Part shown: piece by piece, positions 49,080-61,180 of the stretch
Layout of the letters: every line of letters begins with the position of its first letter
Position numbering within the stretch: position 1 is the first letter of the stretch
NCBI GenBank assembly: GCA_013396755.1
Contig: VWZF01001789.1
Span: 310,001 to 374,000, forward strand
Source: Sclerurus mexicanus
Taxonomy: Eukaryota; Chordata; Aves; Passeriformes; Furnariidae
DNA: 64,000 bases
Reading direction: 5' to 3'
Made by a program: the position numbers and the translations under genes
Notes under the pieces: generated by a model
What the model saw: the letters and a program-made list of their open reading frames with translations, nothing else
What the model was told of the DNA's origin: nothing
The model's database searches: none

Positions 49080-49260
49080 CTGGTGAATTTATTTTTAATC
49101 TATTTGGCTTTTTAATTCAAGCTTGAGTGCAATTTATGTAATTTCTTGCAATTAGCAGAGGTGTTTATGTTGGGATTATAACTACTCTAGGCTGCTTGAG
49201 TATTCAATGGCAAAAATAAACACCTCTAGACAACATTTTAGTTCATCAAACTTCACAGTT
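49080..49260. promoter_or_regulatory. Candidate conserved element with paired forkhead-type sites
   Basis: AGAGGTGTTTAT (49157-49168) and ATAAACACCTCT (49216-49227) form a perfect 12-bp inverted repeat 47 bases apart; each contains a forkhead-like TGTTTAT/ATAAACA core. The neighbourhood adds TTTTTAATTCAAGCTTGAG (with the palindrome TCAAGCTTGA) and CAATTAGC homeodomain-type sequence. No repeat family matches. Paired, oppositely oriented identical sites suggest regulatory DNA, though a chance palindrome is possible. Confidence 0.35.
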
Positions 49261-52140
49261 TTCCTTCAGATATACCTCCGCCTGTCTTCCTAGCAATGGA
49301 GGGGGTCTGAGGAGATAATATTCCTGTCTCCTTGGTGCTTTACTGAAGTGGGATTATTCCAGGCTCTGCGTAGAAGTTGGATCTTGTCCAGGCCCAATGA
49401 AGCATGGCCAAAAATAACATCAGAGTAGATATCTTGAGTTTAAAATTCAATCTCCTTGGAAGAAATAACTTTATTTTGGTCTGTGATTTGCACATACGCC
49501 ATTCTGAAAACCATTCTTGAGTCAGAAATGCCCTAAGCTATGTTGTAATTATTATTTTGGTAATGATTAAAGTTGCAAATCACTGTTGCCATATTCCTTC
49601 TCTTTGCCATGTTTCATGATAGCTCTTGTCATTTGATTGCAAAATAAATATCTAGTAAAGCCTAATGGTAAGATAACCACTAAAAATGTTATGAAGTAAA
49701 TAGAGCCAGTGTCAGTAACATAGTAATTATTCTTGGTCCTTTTACCAAGTAATCTGTAGGAACATGCAATTATCTCACCACCTTTTCATTTGCTTCATTT
49801 CTGTTTGATCCAGAAAGGAATTCAAAATCACCTTCTCAACTTCATTTTCCTTGCCTCTACACTTTTGCTACTTTTTCCCCCAGTGTCTCAGCTTGCGTAA
49901 ACCCAGTCTATTCTGTCCTCTCCATTCGACTGCATATGTCAGGATAAGGCAGGGACTTCTTCAACTTGTCATATTAACATTTACAAATGCAAACATTTGC
50001 ATTCCTTATTTTTAGATAGCCATCCAAGCATAAATAAATCACTGCTCAAGTTCATGCTCTGAGAAGACAGAAATCCATTAAGGATATTTCCTTTTGGAAT
50101 AAGAGGAAAAATAGTGCTGCATAGAGATACCTTCACTTTCACAAGAAAAGACTAGCACTTTCCTGCTGTAATGCCTTCTAATGTGGTTTTTGAGACCATT
50201 TTCATTTTTGTTACAGCTATACCTACAATTTTCACAGCTCATTGTCAAGGTATAAAACTGCCTCTATCCTACTTCCACTTGTTTATTCATTTCTGTTTCA
50301 TCTGTTTCTGCCACATTTTCCCCCTAATACTTAGTCTCATATGTTCTTATGCTTTCTACACCCTATCTGATAGATTAGTATCTGAAGCCGTAGGTAAACA
50401 ATTCAATAATTGGTGTAGAAGGAGAATAATGAAGGCAACAGCAAAAGACCTTGGGCAAGCTTCATTTAAAACAAACGAACAAATAAAATTAACAAGAAAA
50501 CCAAAACAAAATACTCAAAATGAAAAAAAAAAAGCCAACCAAAACTAAGTGCCCAGAAACCCACTTTCCTCCACCAAACCATCTTTACTATTTGTGCTTA
50601 TGCTCTTATTGTATTTTTCCTACCTGCTCCATGATGTTCATCCAAATCTCTCTCTGCTCCAGCTTGCTTGAAAACATTGTGTAATCTGATTGCCCCTTCC
50701 AGGAAAAAAAAGTATTGTAAAAATCCACAGAAAATATAGGTAGAGAAGCTGCACAGGACCACCTCAGTTCATCCCTTTTTGGGTCTCTGCACCCAATACT
50801 AACTCTTATATGGCTACAGATCCAGAGAGATTTAGGCTGTGAGAAGGGCTTGTGTCCCTTCCAAAACCAGAAAAAATAGAGTAATTGAAATATGCTTCTA
50901 ATTTTCTAAGGTCAAGATAAGACTGGGCCCAGGTAGTTCATTTGAGAAACACCAAATTACTTCCTTTACGAATATTTTATCATGTCATTAATTTTCTCTT
51001 GCAGCAAATTTTGGTGTCTTTTGGAATGGACAGATTCTGGTCTCTGTAAGATTAATTTATTTCTGCAATAATATTAATTAAAATATTAATTACTACCAGA
51101 GTTCTTCACTGCTTGGTAAAGAATCCTCAGTTTTTGATGACAAACTGTTTGTGACCACCTGAGTATCTGACAGAATTTACACTACTACAGATTTGACATT
51201 CATTCCCTTGGCATTAGTTTTATATATAATTTTTTCAGCTCCGTTTATTTTAGCCATCTCTCATCTATAGTTATCTATCTATGGATAACTAACAATATAT
51301 CATTATAGAAGTAGAAAAAATACTATAAACAGCAGAAATTTACATCTCATAGTTAAGATTCAGAAGCAATAAGTAAACAGTGGTCAAAGAATCAAGAAGT
51401 AGGAAAAAAAATCTGGATTTTACAATGAAAGTTTTGCTTTCCACTATTGCTTTTAGCACTGATAGGTAGTATCTCAGAAGATGAAGTTAGATTTTACTTC
51501 TAATTTACCTCAGAATATATTTCCATAACAAAGAAAAATGTGCAAAGGAAGATCATGGAGTTCATTTGCTCTACAGAGGTGCAAAGCTATCTAAACCTGC
51601 AATGGAAGTTCCTAGCATTAGTTAGCATTAGTCAGGGTGGCCTCCAGTAAAACGCAAGCTGGACTCTTTTTGCAACTGCGTAGCCACCAAATCCCTGACC
51701 TTTGAAAGCTACTGCTCTTACCTACTCATCCTACATAAGCTTTTTCCTTAATGAGTCTGTGTGGCCTTCTTCTGCTTTCCTTGAACAATGCTATGGCTTA
51801 AAGATACTAAAACAAGCTATTGATCTTCTTATACCATAGGGAATATTGAATTACTGCTATATTCGAATCACAGTCTGGGGTTCATTTCATTGATTTCCAT
51901 GCCACTGGTCCCAAGAGGTACTGTAGTAACAAAGAATCTTCACTCTCTCAAGGGGTTGCTGGGAACAGATTTCCTTCCACAAGGAATCATCTTTTGTGCT
52001 GCAGCTGAAGAAAAATGTTGAACTATTAACAGGTAGGAAAACAGAAAACAAACAGCAATACACCTTAAGAAGCTGAAAACCATCTAGTCTCTTGTCATGA
52101 GGGAGAATCATGGTCAGCCAATAGAGAATGGATGTAGTTC
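49261..52140. other. Non-coding stretch, no gene seen
   Basis: The block at 49370-49640 contains GTAATTATTATTTTGGTAATGATTAAAG-like sequence rich in homeodomain cores. A small hairpin TAGTTATC/GATAACTA lies at 51268-51291, and a double TAGCATTAGT unit near 51613-51634. No gene was recognised. Confidence 0.5.
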
Positions 52141-52189
52141 CACAGTAGTTTAACTCTGAGTTTCACACAGTGGTTTAACACAGTAGTTT
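52141..52189. repeat. Three spaced copies of CACAGTAGTTT
   Basis: CACAGTAGTTT at 52141-52151, CACAGTGGTTT at 52166-52176 and CACAGTAGTTT at 52179-52189. Spacing is irregular (25 and 13 bases), so this is a small local duplication, not a regular array. Confidence 0.7.
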
Positions 52190-54240
52190 CATATCGGGTT
52201 GTTTCCATATGGAAAGTTACCAAGCATCTAAGTAACACCTATTTAACACTGGGAAGGCCATCAGTATCTGAGGAATGCTTTCTAGATCTTAGACCTAAGG
52301 CTCAAAATCCAAGATTGTTTCTTATGTTCTTCACTACTTCATTACATTGTGTTTTCAATGGTTCAAAAATTCAACTTCCATCAGTTTCTTCAAAAAATTA
52401 TTACAGAGACTTATGTCCACCAGGGTTGAGGGATTTCTGTGTACTCTCATTTTTGTCCTTGCTGGCACTTTTCTTTCAGTTTAAATAGGAAGAGCGATAG
52501 TTGAATTACTTCACTATAATATGTATGCACTCATTTGTAGCTCGTTTCAACTCCCATTAACAAGCTTTTCCACAGCCTTAGTGGTAGTAGCAAAGAAAAT
52601 ATTTGCAGCCATTAACAAAGGCAGCATTTAATGACATTATAAGCCTGCCTGATCAGACCCCTTTACTAGATATTGGATTGCTTGTTGAAAGTCAATTTTA
52701 CAACAAAATAAACATCGACATGACATAAATTTCACTAGTTTAGTTTTCAGACATAGTTATATGGCATATTATTCCTCAAGGGTGAAAAACATAATGTGTG
52801 CAAATGAATTTAGATACACAGCAACTGATTTTGCAGTGACGATATAATTAAGACTATAAAAGGCTGCCTATATGTAACAGCTACTGTGGGAGCCCCTCGC
52901 ATGCACTTATGTATACACAACAACCATATTTTCTTTTTCTTACTTTGCTGTAACACTTGTCTTTTCGTAAAACAAGCAAATTATACTGTGTCTAGCAAAG
53001 TTTCTGAAAGACTGAGAAGCACAATAATTAGACCACTGACTCAAATTTTGCATTAGAGAAAAATAAACATTGCTGAATCAAAACACATCCTCTTGGTTTG
53101 GTATAAATACTTGCTTTCAATATAGATATACGTACATCATGGGAACAACGTGCTTTAGCACTTTGATTTTCAGTTCTTTTACAAGATGATCACCTGGTAC
53201 CTGAAACAAGTGCCTATTAGAGCTTTGGTTCCTGAGCAAAATATTGCTCCACTCTGGCTTCACCTGGTATTAGGACAGGACCAAGGAGGCACAGTGCAGC
53301 ATTTTCTTTTGTATTAAGGAAGGCTTCCCTGTATTACTTTTGTTACTGCTACCAGAGGATTGACTAAGTGTTGCAATTACAGGCACCATTCAAATTTCTG
53401 TTCTCTTTGTTCGCCTGAGAAAGCTGAAGATAAGTGATAGTGGCTTTACAGCACCAGGTCAGAAGCAATGGACTGCTGAACAGTATAAGCATAATAGTGG
53501 AAGGAGAAAGGATAAAGACACCCAAACACTAGGAGCTGAGCTCCATCACTGTAAAGAAATCTGAGCTATTTTAAAATACATTTTGGAATTCATGAATAAG
53601 AATGTTTAAACCAGTACTTTAAACAGGCACCGTAGATACATATTAATAAATTGAACTTCACTCTGCAATATGGAGAACTATTTAAGGGGATATTTGGAGC
53701 TGCTTTTTACTCCAGTTTTACACGTAAAATTTCATAATTTCTCAAGGAATTTTGATTCACTTAAAAAAACCAAAAGCCAAAGATAGACTTTCTGAAGCAG
53801 AAGTAGAGGATATTACTTCCCTTCAGTCACATAAGAGATGCACGCATAATAGTTAACAATCAAGGCTGGTCAACAGACTTGTGTTAAACTTCTTTACCAA
53901 TAAAAAACCTGCATTATCTGAGGGGAAAAAAACCTACCTTTAGTAGATGTGTAGATATTCTTTAGAAAATCAAGTAGTGAAGAAATTAAACCTTTGAAAC
54001 TGTTATGAGAATATGGAATATTTTATCTGAAAGACAAAAAAAAATTCAACTCCAATAGTAGTTTTCTGCTGTGAGTTATGCTTTCTAATTCAATTTTAGC
54101 TCATAAATCACATAACATGTCCACCATCTTCACTGAGAGGAGACAACAGGTAAATAATGTGAGAACAAGTCAGCCTGGAGAGACCATCAAAATGGCAGAA
54201 TGGGATTGTAATTTCTGATCAACAGTTATAAAAATTTCTT
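52190..54240. other. Non-coding stretch, no gene seen
   Basis: The block at 52590-52740 is complex sequence containing CCATTAACAAAGGCAGC, TTTAATGACATTATAAGCC and TGCCTGATCAGACCCC, possibly conserved non-coding DNA. Elsewhere nothing was recognised. Confidence 0.5.
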
Positions 54241-55174
54241 CATAGAATCATATTGATTGAGTTGGAAGGGACCTTTCAAGTCCATAATCCCTGCCATGGG
54301 CAAGGACATCTTCAGCTGAATCAGGTTACTCAGAGTTCCATCCACCTTGACCTTGAATGTTTTCAGCAATGGGGCATCCATATTCTCTCTGGAAAACCTG
54401 TTCCAATATTTGCAAAATCTCATAATAAAAATTTTCTGTCTTTTATCTAATCTAAATTGACACTCCTTTAGTTTAAAACCATTACCCCTTGTACTGCAAC
54501 AAGCCCTGTGAAAAAATCTCTTCCCATCTGTCTTGTGAGACCCATTTAAGTACAGAAAGGCTGCAATGAGATTTCCCCAGAGCCTTCTTTTCTCTAGGCC
54601 TAATAGTACCAAATCTCTCAACCTTTCTTTGCATGAGAGATGGCCCAGCCCTCTGATCACCTTGGTGGCTCTCCTCTGGAATCACTCTAACAGGTTGATG
54701 TCCTTGCTGTGGGGGGGACACCAGAGCTGGACACAGTATTGTGGGTGAGGTCTCACCAGAGCAGAGTAGAGGGGGTGAATCTCCTCCCATGCTCTGCTAC
54801 CCATGCTTCCTTTGATGCAGCCCAGGATACAATTGGCTTTCTGGGCTGCAAGTGCTCATTGCTGGCTCATGTCCAGCCTCTTGCCCAGCACCCCCAAATC
54901 CTTCTCAGCAGGGCTGCTCTCGATCTGTTCATCCTCTGGCCTCTATTGATGCCAGGGAGTGCCCTGATCCAGCTGCAGACCTTGCACTTGGCCTTGTTAA
55001 ACTTCATGAGACTTCCATGGACCCACTTCTTGAACTTGTTCAGGTTTCTTTGGATGTTATCCTGTTCCTCAAGCGTGGCAACCACACTGATTTAACTTGG
55101 TGTCATCTGCAAACTTGCCGAGGGTGCACTTGATCCCTTTGTTTATGTCATCGATAAAGATATTAAATAGCACA
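54241..55174 (-). mobile_element. CR1 LINE, 5'-truncated, with broken ORF2 C-terminus
   Basis: The longest element in the window. The plus strand starts with CATAGAATCATATTGATTGA and GTTGGAAGGGACCTTTCAAG and ends with GGTGTCATCTGCAAACTTGC and TCGATAAAGATATTAAATAG, all reverse complements of CR1 landmarks. On the minus strand, frame 54226-54660 encodes a recognisable ORF2 end (IRGLGHLSCKERLRDL, RRLWGNLIAAFLYLNG, WNRFSRENMDAPLLKTFK). Frame 54867-55085 encodes the upstream block EEQDNIQRNLNKFKKW and LMKFNKAKCKV, characteristic of the region after the CR1 reverse-transcriptase core. A stop and frameshifts separate the blocks, and the endonuclease and catalytic core are absent, so it is inactive. 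The tail TCATAGAATCATA has lost its microsatellite. Confidence 0.97.
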
Positions 55175-58100
55175 TTTGCCTCCATTTTTAATAGAGTACT
55201 TCGACACATTTCAATTCTGCACTAGTTACTGAAAAAAAGGGAACTTTTTCTGTTTAAAACTGATGTTTCAAGGCACATTGACATTCATTAGAATAGTTAC
55301 CTCATCCTTGCCTTTGAATCTCTGTTTTTGTAACATATATGTTCACAGTGCATCACACCACACAGGAATGCAATCTGCACTTTATTCAGACTAATATTCC
55401 CTATTAACAGTTGAACTATCAGCTTCAATGTCTTTGGAGTCTTGCTTTGCTTCATTAGAGATGCTTAGGGATCCTCCCAGATTAAATTTGCTAATATTCT
55501 AAGTCTCAGATTAGATACACACTTCAGATGCCAAACAAGCAGAGGCGCTTTCAGAGCCAATACCATGAGAAATATAGATCTGTAATATGTTGCTTAAAAA
55601 ACTAATAAAAATGGGAGGCTGTGAGAGTGTGGTTACTTTAATGCAATCTCATTACTTACAGGTAACTGTAATTAAAAAAAAAAAAAAAAAAGAAAATATT
55701 TTGGAGGTTTCCTGAAAAGAAATGTCACTTTTTACCTTCTCCACTTCTGATTTTATTGTTATAAAGGCACTCCATAATGTCCAATTTTCCCCTCACAATA
55801 GCTTTAAAAATAATATTACACATAGTGAAATGTCAGGTTGCAAATATCAAATAACCTCAAATTCACACAACCCTACTGGGCCCAGTCAATACACACTAAA
55901 TGTATTGCAATATTTCTATTTACTCAGATGTCTATTGCAAAGTGTCACAAATTCTGAACTGAAATATATATTTGGTCTTCATCATTATCTATTCTCCTGT
56001 TACAAAACTTCAATATTCTATCAGGACCATAAAAAATATCAGCAATTTTGGTGACTACTTGTGAGCTTTCAAAACTGTTTTTGGATGCTTGAGAGAAGAA
56101 TTCAATCTCATTGTCTGTGATAATTTTTAATTCTTAAATTACAAACATGGAAATATTTCATAGTTGTTTGGAAATATGTTGAAAAAACCTCATGAATTTT
56201 CACAATGTGTTATTCCATTGTGACCCTGGGTTACCTTCAGTAATATTGTTATAAAGTATTTTTCAAATAGCTGAGACTGTATGTGCCATCTTATTTGATC
56301 TTTTCTCAGTTGTTTTTCTACCCATATGCAGAAAAGAAGAGTTAACTCAGCACTGTGATTACAAGATCTTTCAAGTTTTCTAGGCCTACTATAACTCTTT
56401 TACAATGTGCCCTACCAGGTCTAAAAGAAAAGTTTGCTTATTTTATTGCCAGTAACCTAGACAATTAGTAGGTGACATAATAACAAGAAAACACCAAGAG
56501 CTTGGACACACAGATCAGACATTATTTTCAATGAAAACCCGGTGCTTTGTGGTACTTAGGCTGTAATGTCACTAGATAGAGACATATTTACAGTGTAGTT
56601 CTCCATTGCCTGGTACAGCTCTTGCAGTGGGTATTGTCCCAAAAGCTGTAAAGTTCAAAACTGAGATGGCTTGTTTTCATTATGAATTCGAATTTTATCT
56701 GTGACAGTGTTGGGTTTTTTTTTTTCACTAGCTCTATAAGCATAAGAAGTATAAGAAATGCTGATGCGTAAGCAGCCTTACAACTTTAACAATTGCTTTC
56801 ACAACAACGAAAACTTTTTTTTTAGACAGATACTAAGTCCTAGTGCTCACAGCTGATAACCTTATTCCAAGAGCAATAAACTTAATCATAGAGGGATATA
56901 TTAAGAAAACCTAATGCACTTTCTGCTCATTCCCTCACTTCTAAAGACTACCACCACAAAACAGCTTACACAAATCAATGATTCTGCTCCCACTGGAAAT
57001 GAAAGAGCCATAGTTCTTTTCTGTATTTACATGCATGGTGTAAAATACCTGTCCAGTTCCACCAGGAAGTCCCAGAGATTTGTACATGCTTTGAGGGCAG
57101 CATGAGAGGAGAGGATACATAAATCATCTAAATAAGATCATTTAGGCGAGAAAACGTTTCCTATCCTGACCAAGGGGTACACAAGATCCTATTACATAAT
57201 TTTCTGTCCAACTTGAAAATTATAGTTTGATTTGCTACAATAGGAACCATAAGGTTGGAGCTTTACTGCTCCCAGGAGACCAAGGAATTTACTACAGTAA
57301 TTATAATAACATATACCAAAGAAAAAAAAATCACAAATTTGATGGTCAACAACAGGTTTTTAAGATTTTGTTTTGGTTGGGTTTTTTTTTTTTAAACCCA
57401 AAGGGAGAGGAAAAATGGATTACAGCAGCTTGGCGCAGGGATAAAACATAGGCATGTCTAGAAATAAGAAGAATTAAGAAGATAACTGTAATTTTATGTG
57501 TAAAAAAGAAAATACGAATGAACATTAAGGTCTACTTTGTGAGAAAGGGTGACTAAGATATTTACATTTAAATTTGAAAGCAAAACCCAGCTCAAAATCT
57601 CAACATTAGATAATCAGTAAGTCTAGCTGCTAGCCACATTAGGGACAAAAATTGACAAAAGAGATCATTTATAACATTTTCAAAACTGCCAAAGTGATAA
57701 AGAATTTTAAGTTTCCCTTACAGTATAGAAGATTTTCCATCAGCTTTAGTAGAAATCAAGTTGAAGTATATGAAGCAAAAACAATTAAAGATACTTCATC
57801 CTCTGTGGCTTCTATTGCATCCCAGGCTTGGTATCAACATGCTCCAGTGGAAAACTCCACACAAAGCTGTTTTTCCATTCAATACTGGTCCTATTATACA
57901 GTGTGATAAATAAATACAGAGAATTAAATTAATTTATTTCTAGACTGAAATCTGTCTGCCCATCTTAAATGCTGAGCTTTGTTTTTAAAACAGCTTTTCA
58001 GAACCATCTTGCTGAAAACATGGGTTTTGAGCAAAATAAGAACCTGACAGGATGGTGGGTACTTGTTTTCCAGAAATTAAGCCCAGGAACTGAAATGCAC

Positions 58101-61009
58101 AGAGAATGCAGGTTAGACTAAAGTCTGAAAAAACCTAATGCTTTTTGTTAACATTTTGTCTATTTATTCCCATGAGAAATCAAGATTGAAAATTCTTAAC
58201 AGTAAGAAGAGAAGGAAGTTTACAATGGTAAATACAGGGTTATCACTTACTTAGTGACAAGTTTCACCCCTTGTCTTCATTATTATTTTCTGTATACATC
58301 TTGATGTTATTCTCTATATAATGTATTATAAAATAATAGCATCATATAAAATAATAGCATACCTGCAAAGGCAAGATTTATGGTTCCCAAAAGCAAGCAA
58401 CTGACTAGGACCACCAGTTTATTTTCTACCTGAGATTTTCCCTCTAGGCACTATATTGTCTTGTTCTGTTTGGTTTTTGTTTTTTTTTTCTGTTTGTTCA
58501 GAACACAAATTACTGGTGTTCCAAAGGGTTAGGCTTTGATTGCTCACACAGCTCATCACTGACTGATTAGTCTGAGTCTAGATGATGCAGCTGTCCATGG
58601 AAAAAGAGATCTGCTCAGCTGCTCAGGGAGGTAAAGGCAGTAGCTCTGTTTTTAAATTACAAAAATAACCTGTGTTTATTATTCTTTAACAAAAATAGGT
58701 ACATTAAATGCTATGGGCTACTCATAGCGTTCATCATTGGCTCCTAACTATCTTAATAATACTCACAGCAATTTGCTACACAGTTACATATAAGGTTACG
58801 AAGAAATAAAACTATAATAGACAAGGCCTCAAACAATGAGAACACATTGTATCAAATAATAGCATTGGAGGTGAGAAAGTATATTCCATCTGTGTCCAAA
58901 GACATCTTCATTGATTCGTGATCATAATGATGTGATTGTTCATAGTACCTCAGAACTGATTACAAAACAGAAGTTATAGAAGAAGTACTGAAGTGCTATT
59001 AGTTGCATCTAAAATGCTGCTTTTACCAGGCAGACACCAGACTCTCAGCTGTGGTGAATTTGGTCTTCACTTACAGTTATCAAGAGGCTTTCCTCTCTTG
59101 TTATATCCTCCCTCCCTATTTTTAGAAGCTTCTCACACTTATTCATGCAGTGCTCATCAATGTGTGAAATGAAAGTATGAACTGATCAGTATGTGAAAGT
59201 AAGGTTCATAGAATTAATATATGAATAAATTATACCAGGGATCTTGAATGCGTTTAAGGAAGACTGCACCACCTGCTGAAATGAGCTGCTACTACTACAC
59301 TGAGGGCTGAAATCAGAATGGCTGAAAGCAAAGACACTGAAACAATCACATGCTGGAATTTACTAAGGTTGGTCAAGTATTGGCAAGTTACTATATATAG
59401 ACAGGTAATTGCATTTTGCTGGGATTACTAGTATAAAATCATGTGTTTAAACATGAAAGACAAGATTGCAAAAAGTCAGTTTCCACTGTTAAAGATGTAC
59501 AATTTAAAGCTATAGATATGGCTTACAAATAAACTGGATTTTTCTGCTTAACTTATTGACATGAATAATTCCATGTGTAATTCTAATGTCTGTGTGTTAG
59601 GAATGTAAGTGCTTTAGCTCTTCAAAAGAAGTTATTCTGGAGTAAGAAGCAGATATATCCTGTTAAATTAGTCTCATGTTCCCAAATAAACTGGATCAAT
59701 TTTCTTGCAGTTTGGCTCAAACAGACTGTGACAAACACACAGAGTTAGGAGTAAAATTAAATGGAGGAAAATAATAGTATGGAAGAATACTGAAGATAAA
59801 TGCTACATTAGATCTGAACTCCTCTGAAAACTCAAATCATCCAAGAAAGATTTAAGCCATATACAGGGCAGTGGTAGGAAGACAATCAGAAAGTAGCCTT
59901 ATTCCTGATAATGGTAGGTTCTGGTACATTTAATGCATCTAGACAGATACTTTTGTAAGTCAAACCATATCCCAGGAGATGGGATATGTAGCATATTAAT
60001 CTCTGATGCGATTGATAGTCTATCTATTCTCCAATTTCAAACAGAGTGGTGGTGGGATTTGACAGCGTATTTTACAGCACTGGCTAAAAAGTATTATGTG
60101 GATACGATGATGAAAAAAACAATGCTGGATTTCTCATTCTCAAAAGTCTTCTAAAATGTGCTCTTCCTTTCTCTTCTGAGCTGTTCCATGAGTATTTGAC
60201 AGCAGAACATGTTGCATATTTAAACTGTGGGAAAAGTGAAAATTTAGAGGTAGATACTTTCCTGGAAAGTTATGCTTTAAAATTATGATAAATTTAAAAC
60301 CATAATAATTTTTAAAATTATCCCATAGGTTTAAAACTGTAATCCTAAGTCACCAGTTAGTTGTTAGAAGATGGACCTATGTGCCTACATAAAATCTGAC
60401 AGTAGCTGGGAAATACACTCAAGCTCAACATCTTCTGAAACTGATGGAAACTATTTCAGAGGTTTAGAACTACTGAATAGAAACACCACCCTGCAGTTTT
60501 GTAGGCCAAAACCATTGTGTTGCTCCACTAAAACAAAGCAGATTTGTGATTAAATCATCTGTCAAAAATGAAGCAGTTATTTCTCAGGTTACAGTAAAGA
60601 AGCTCATTGCAGCTCATCATGAGTTTCAAACATCTTACAAGATGTGTACAGAGAATCTTTCATTCTTGAAAAACTGCAGATTTCATCAAACGTTTGAGTA
60701 ACTAATATTAAACTAAACTTTCTTATTAAACTTTAAAAATTTCTTAGCTTTTTCACATTTTTTTTTCAGGACAATGTTTTAAAGGTGAAATTAGACTGAC
60801 TTAAAAATTTTCCACAGCTTCTGTCAGCATTTTTTTCCCCCAAATAATACTACATGGTAGTATTTTGACCTTTTGCAAGATAAGATTTTGTTTTGCACTT
60901 TCTAAATGAAACAAAATGTTGCCTTGTATGGCATGTGAAATAATCAACATTTTTTGCTCACAGTATCAGCCATTATAATGTTATTACACAGTCATTAAAT
61001 TGAAACTGT
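55175..61009. other. AT-rich non-coding stretch, no gene seen
   Basis: Contains an A18 run at 55674-55691 and an 18-bp duplicate TATAAAATAATAGCATCA at 58327-58361. The block at 55480-55600 is complex sequence and might be conserved. No retroelement, RNA gene or coding similarity was recognised. Confidence 0.5.
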
Positions 61010-61180
61010 TATTCCACCGCTAAAACAACTGATCAATATCCATTACCATTCAGTGATGGCTGGAGCCAAAATGAGATTATATTGCAAATGAGCCACAGAC
61101 AAGGTAATGATCCCTCTACTTTGATATATTTAAAGGCATTCCCTAAAGCAGATAATTTCCTTAAGAGACAGTAGAACTTT
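61010..61180. promoter_or_regulatory. Weak candidate conserved element
   Basis: Complex, homopolymer-free sequence with CCATTACCATTCAGTGATGG, GCCAAAATGAGATTATATTG, CAAATGAGCC and a TCF/LEF-like CTTTGAT. It contrasts with the simple AT-rich flanks, but nothing beyond texture and common motifs supports it. Confidence 0.2.

Noticed and set aside
55674..55691. A18 run as the tail of a processed pseudogene
   Set aside because: The sequence before it has no coding similarity or polyadenylation context; treated as a homopolymer.
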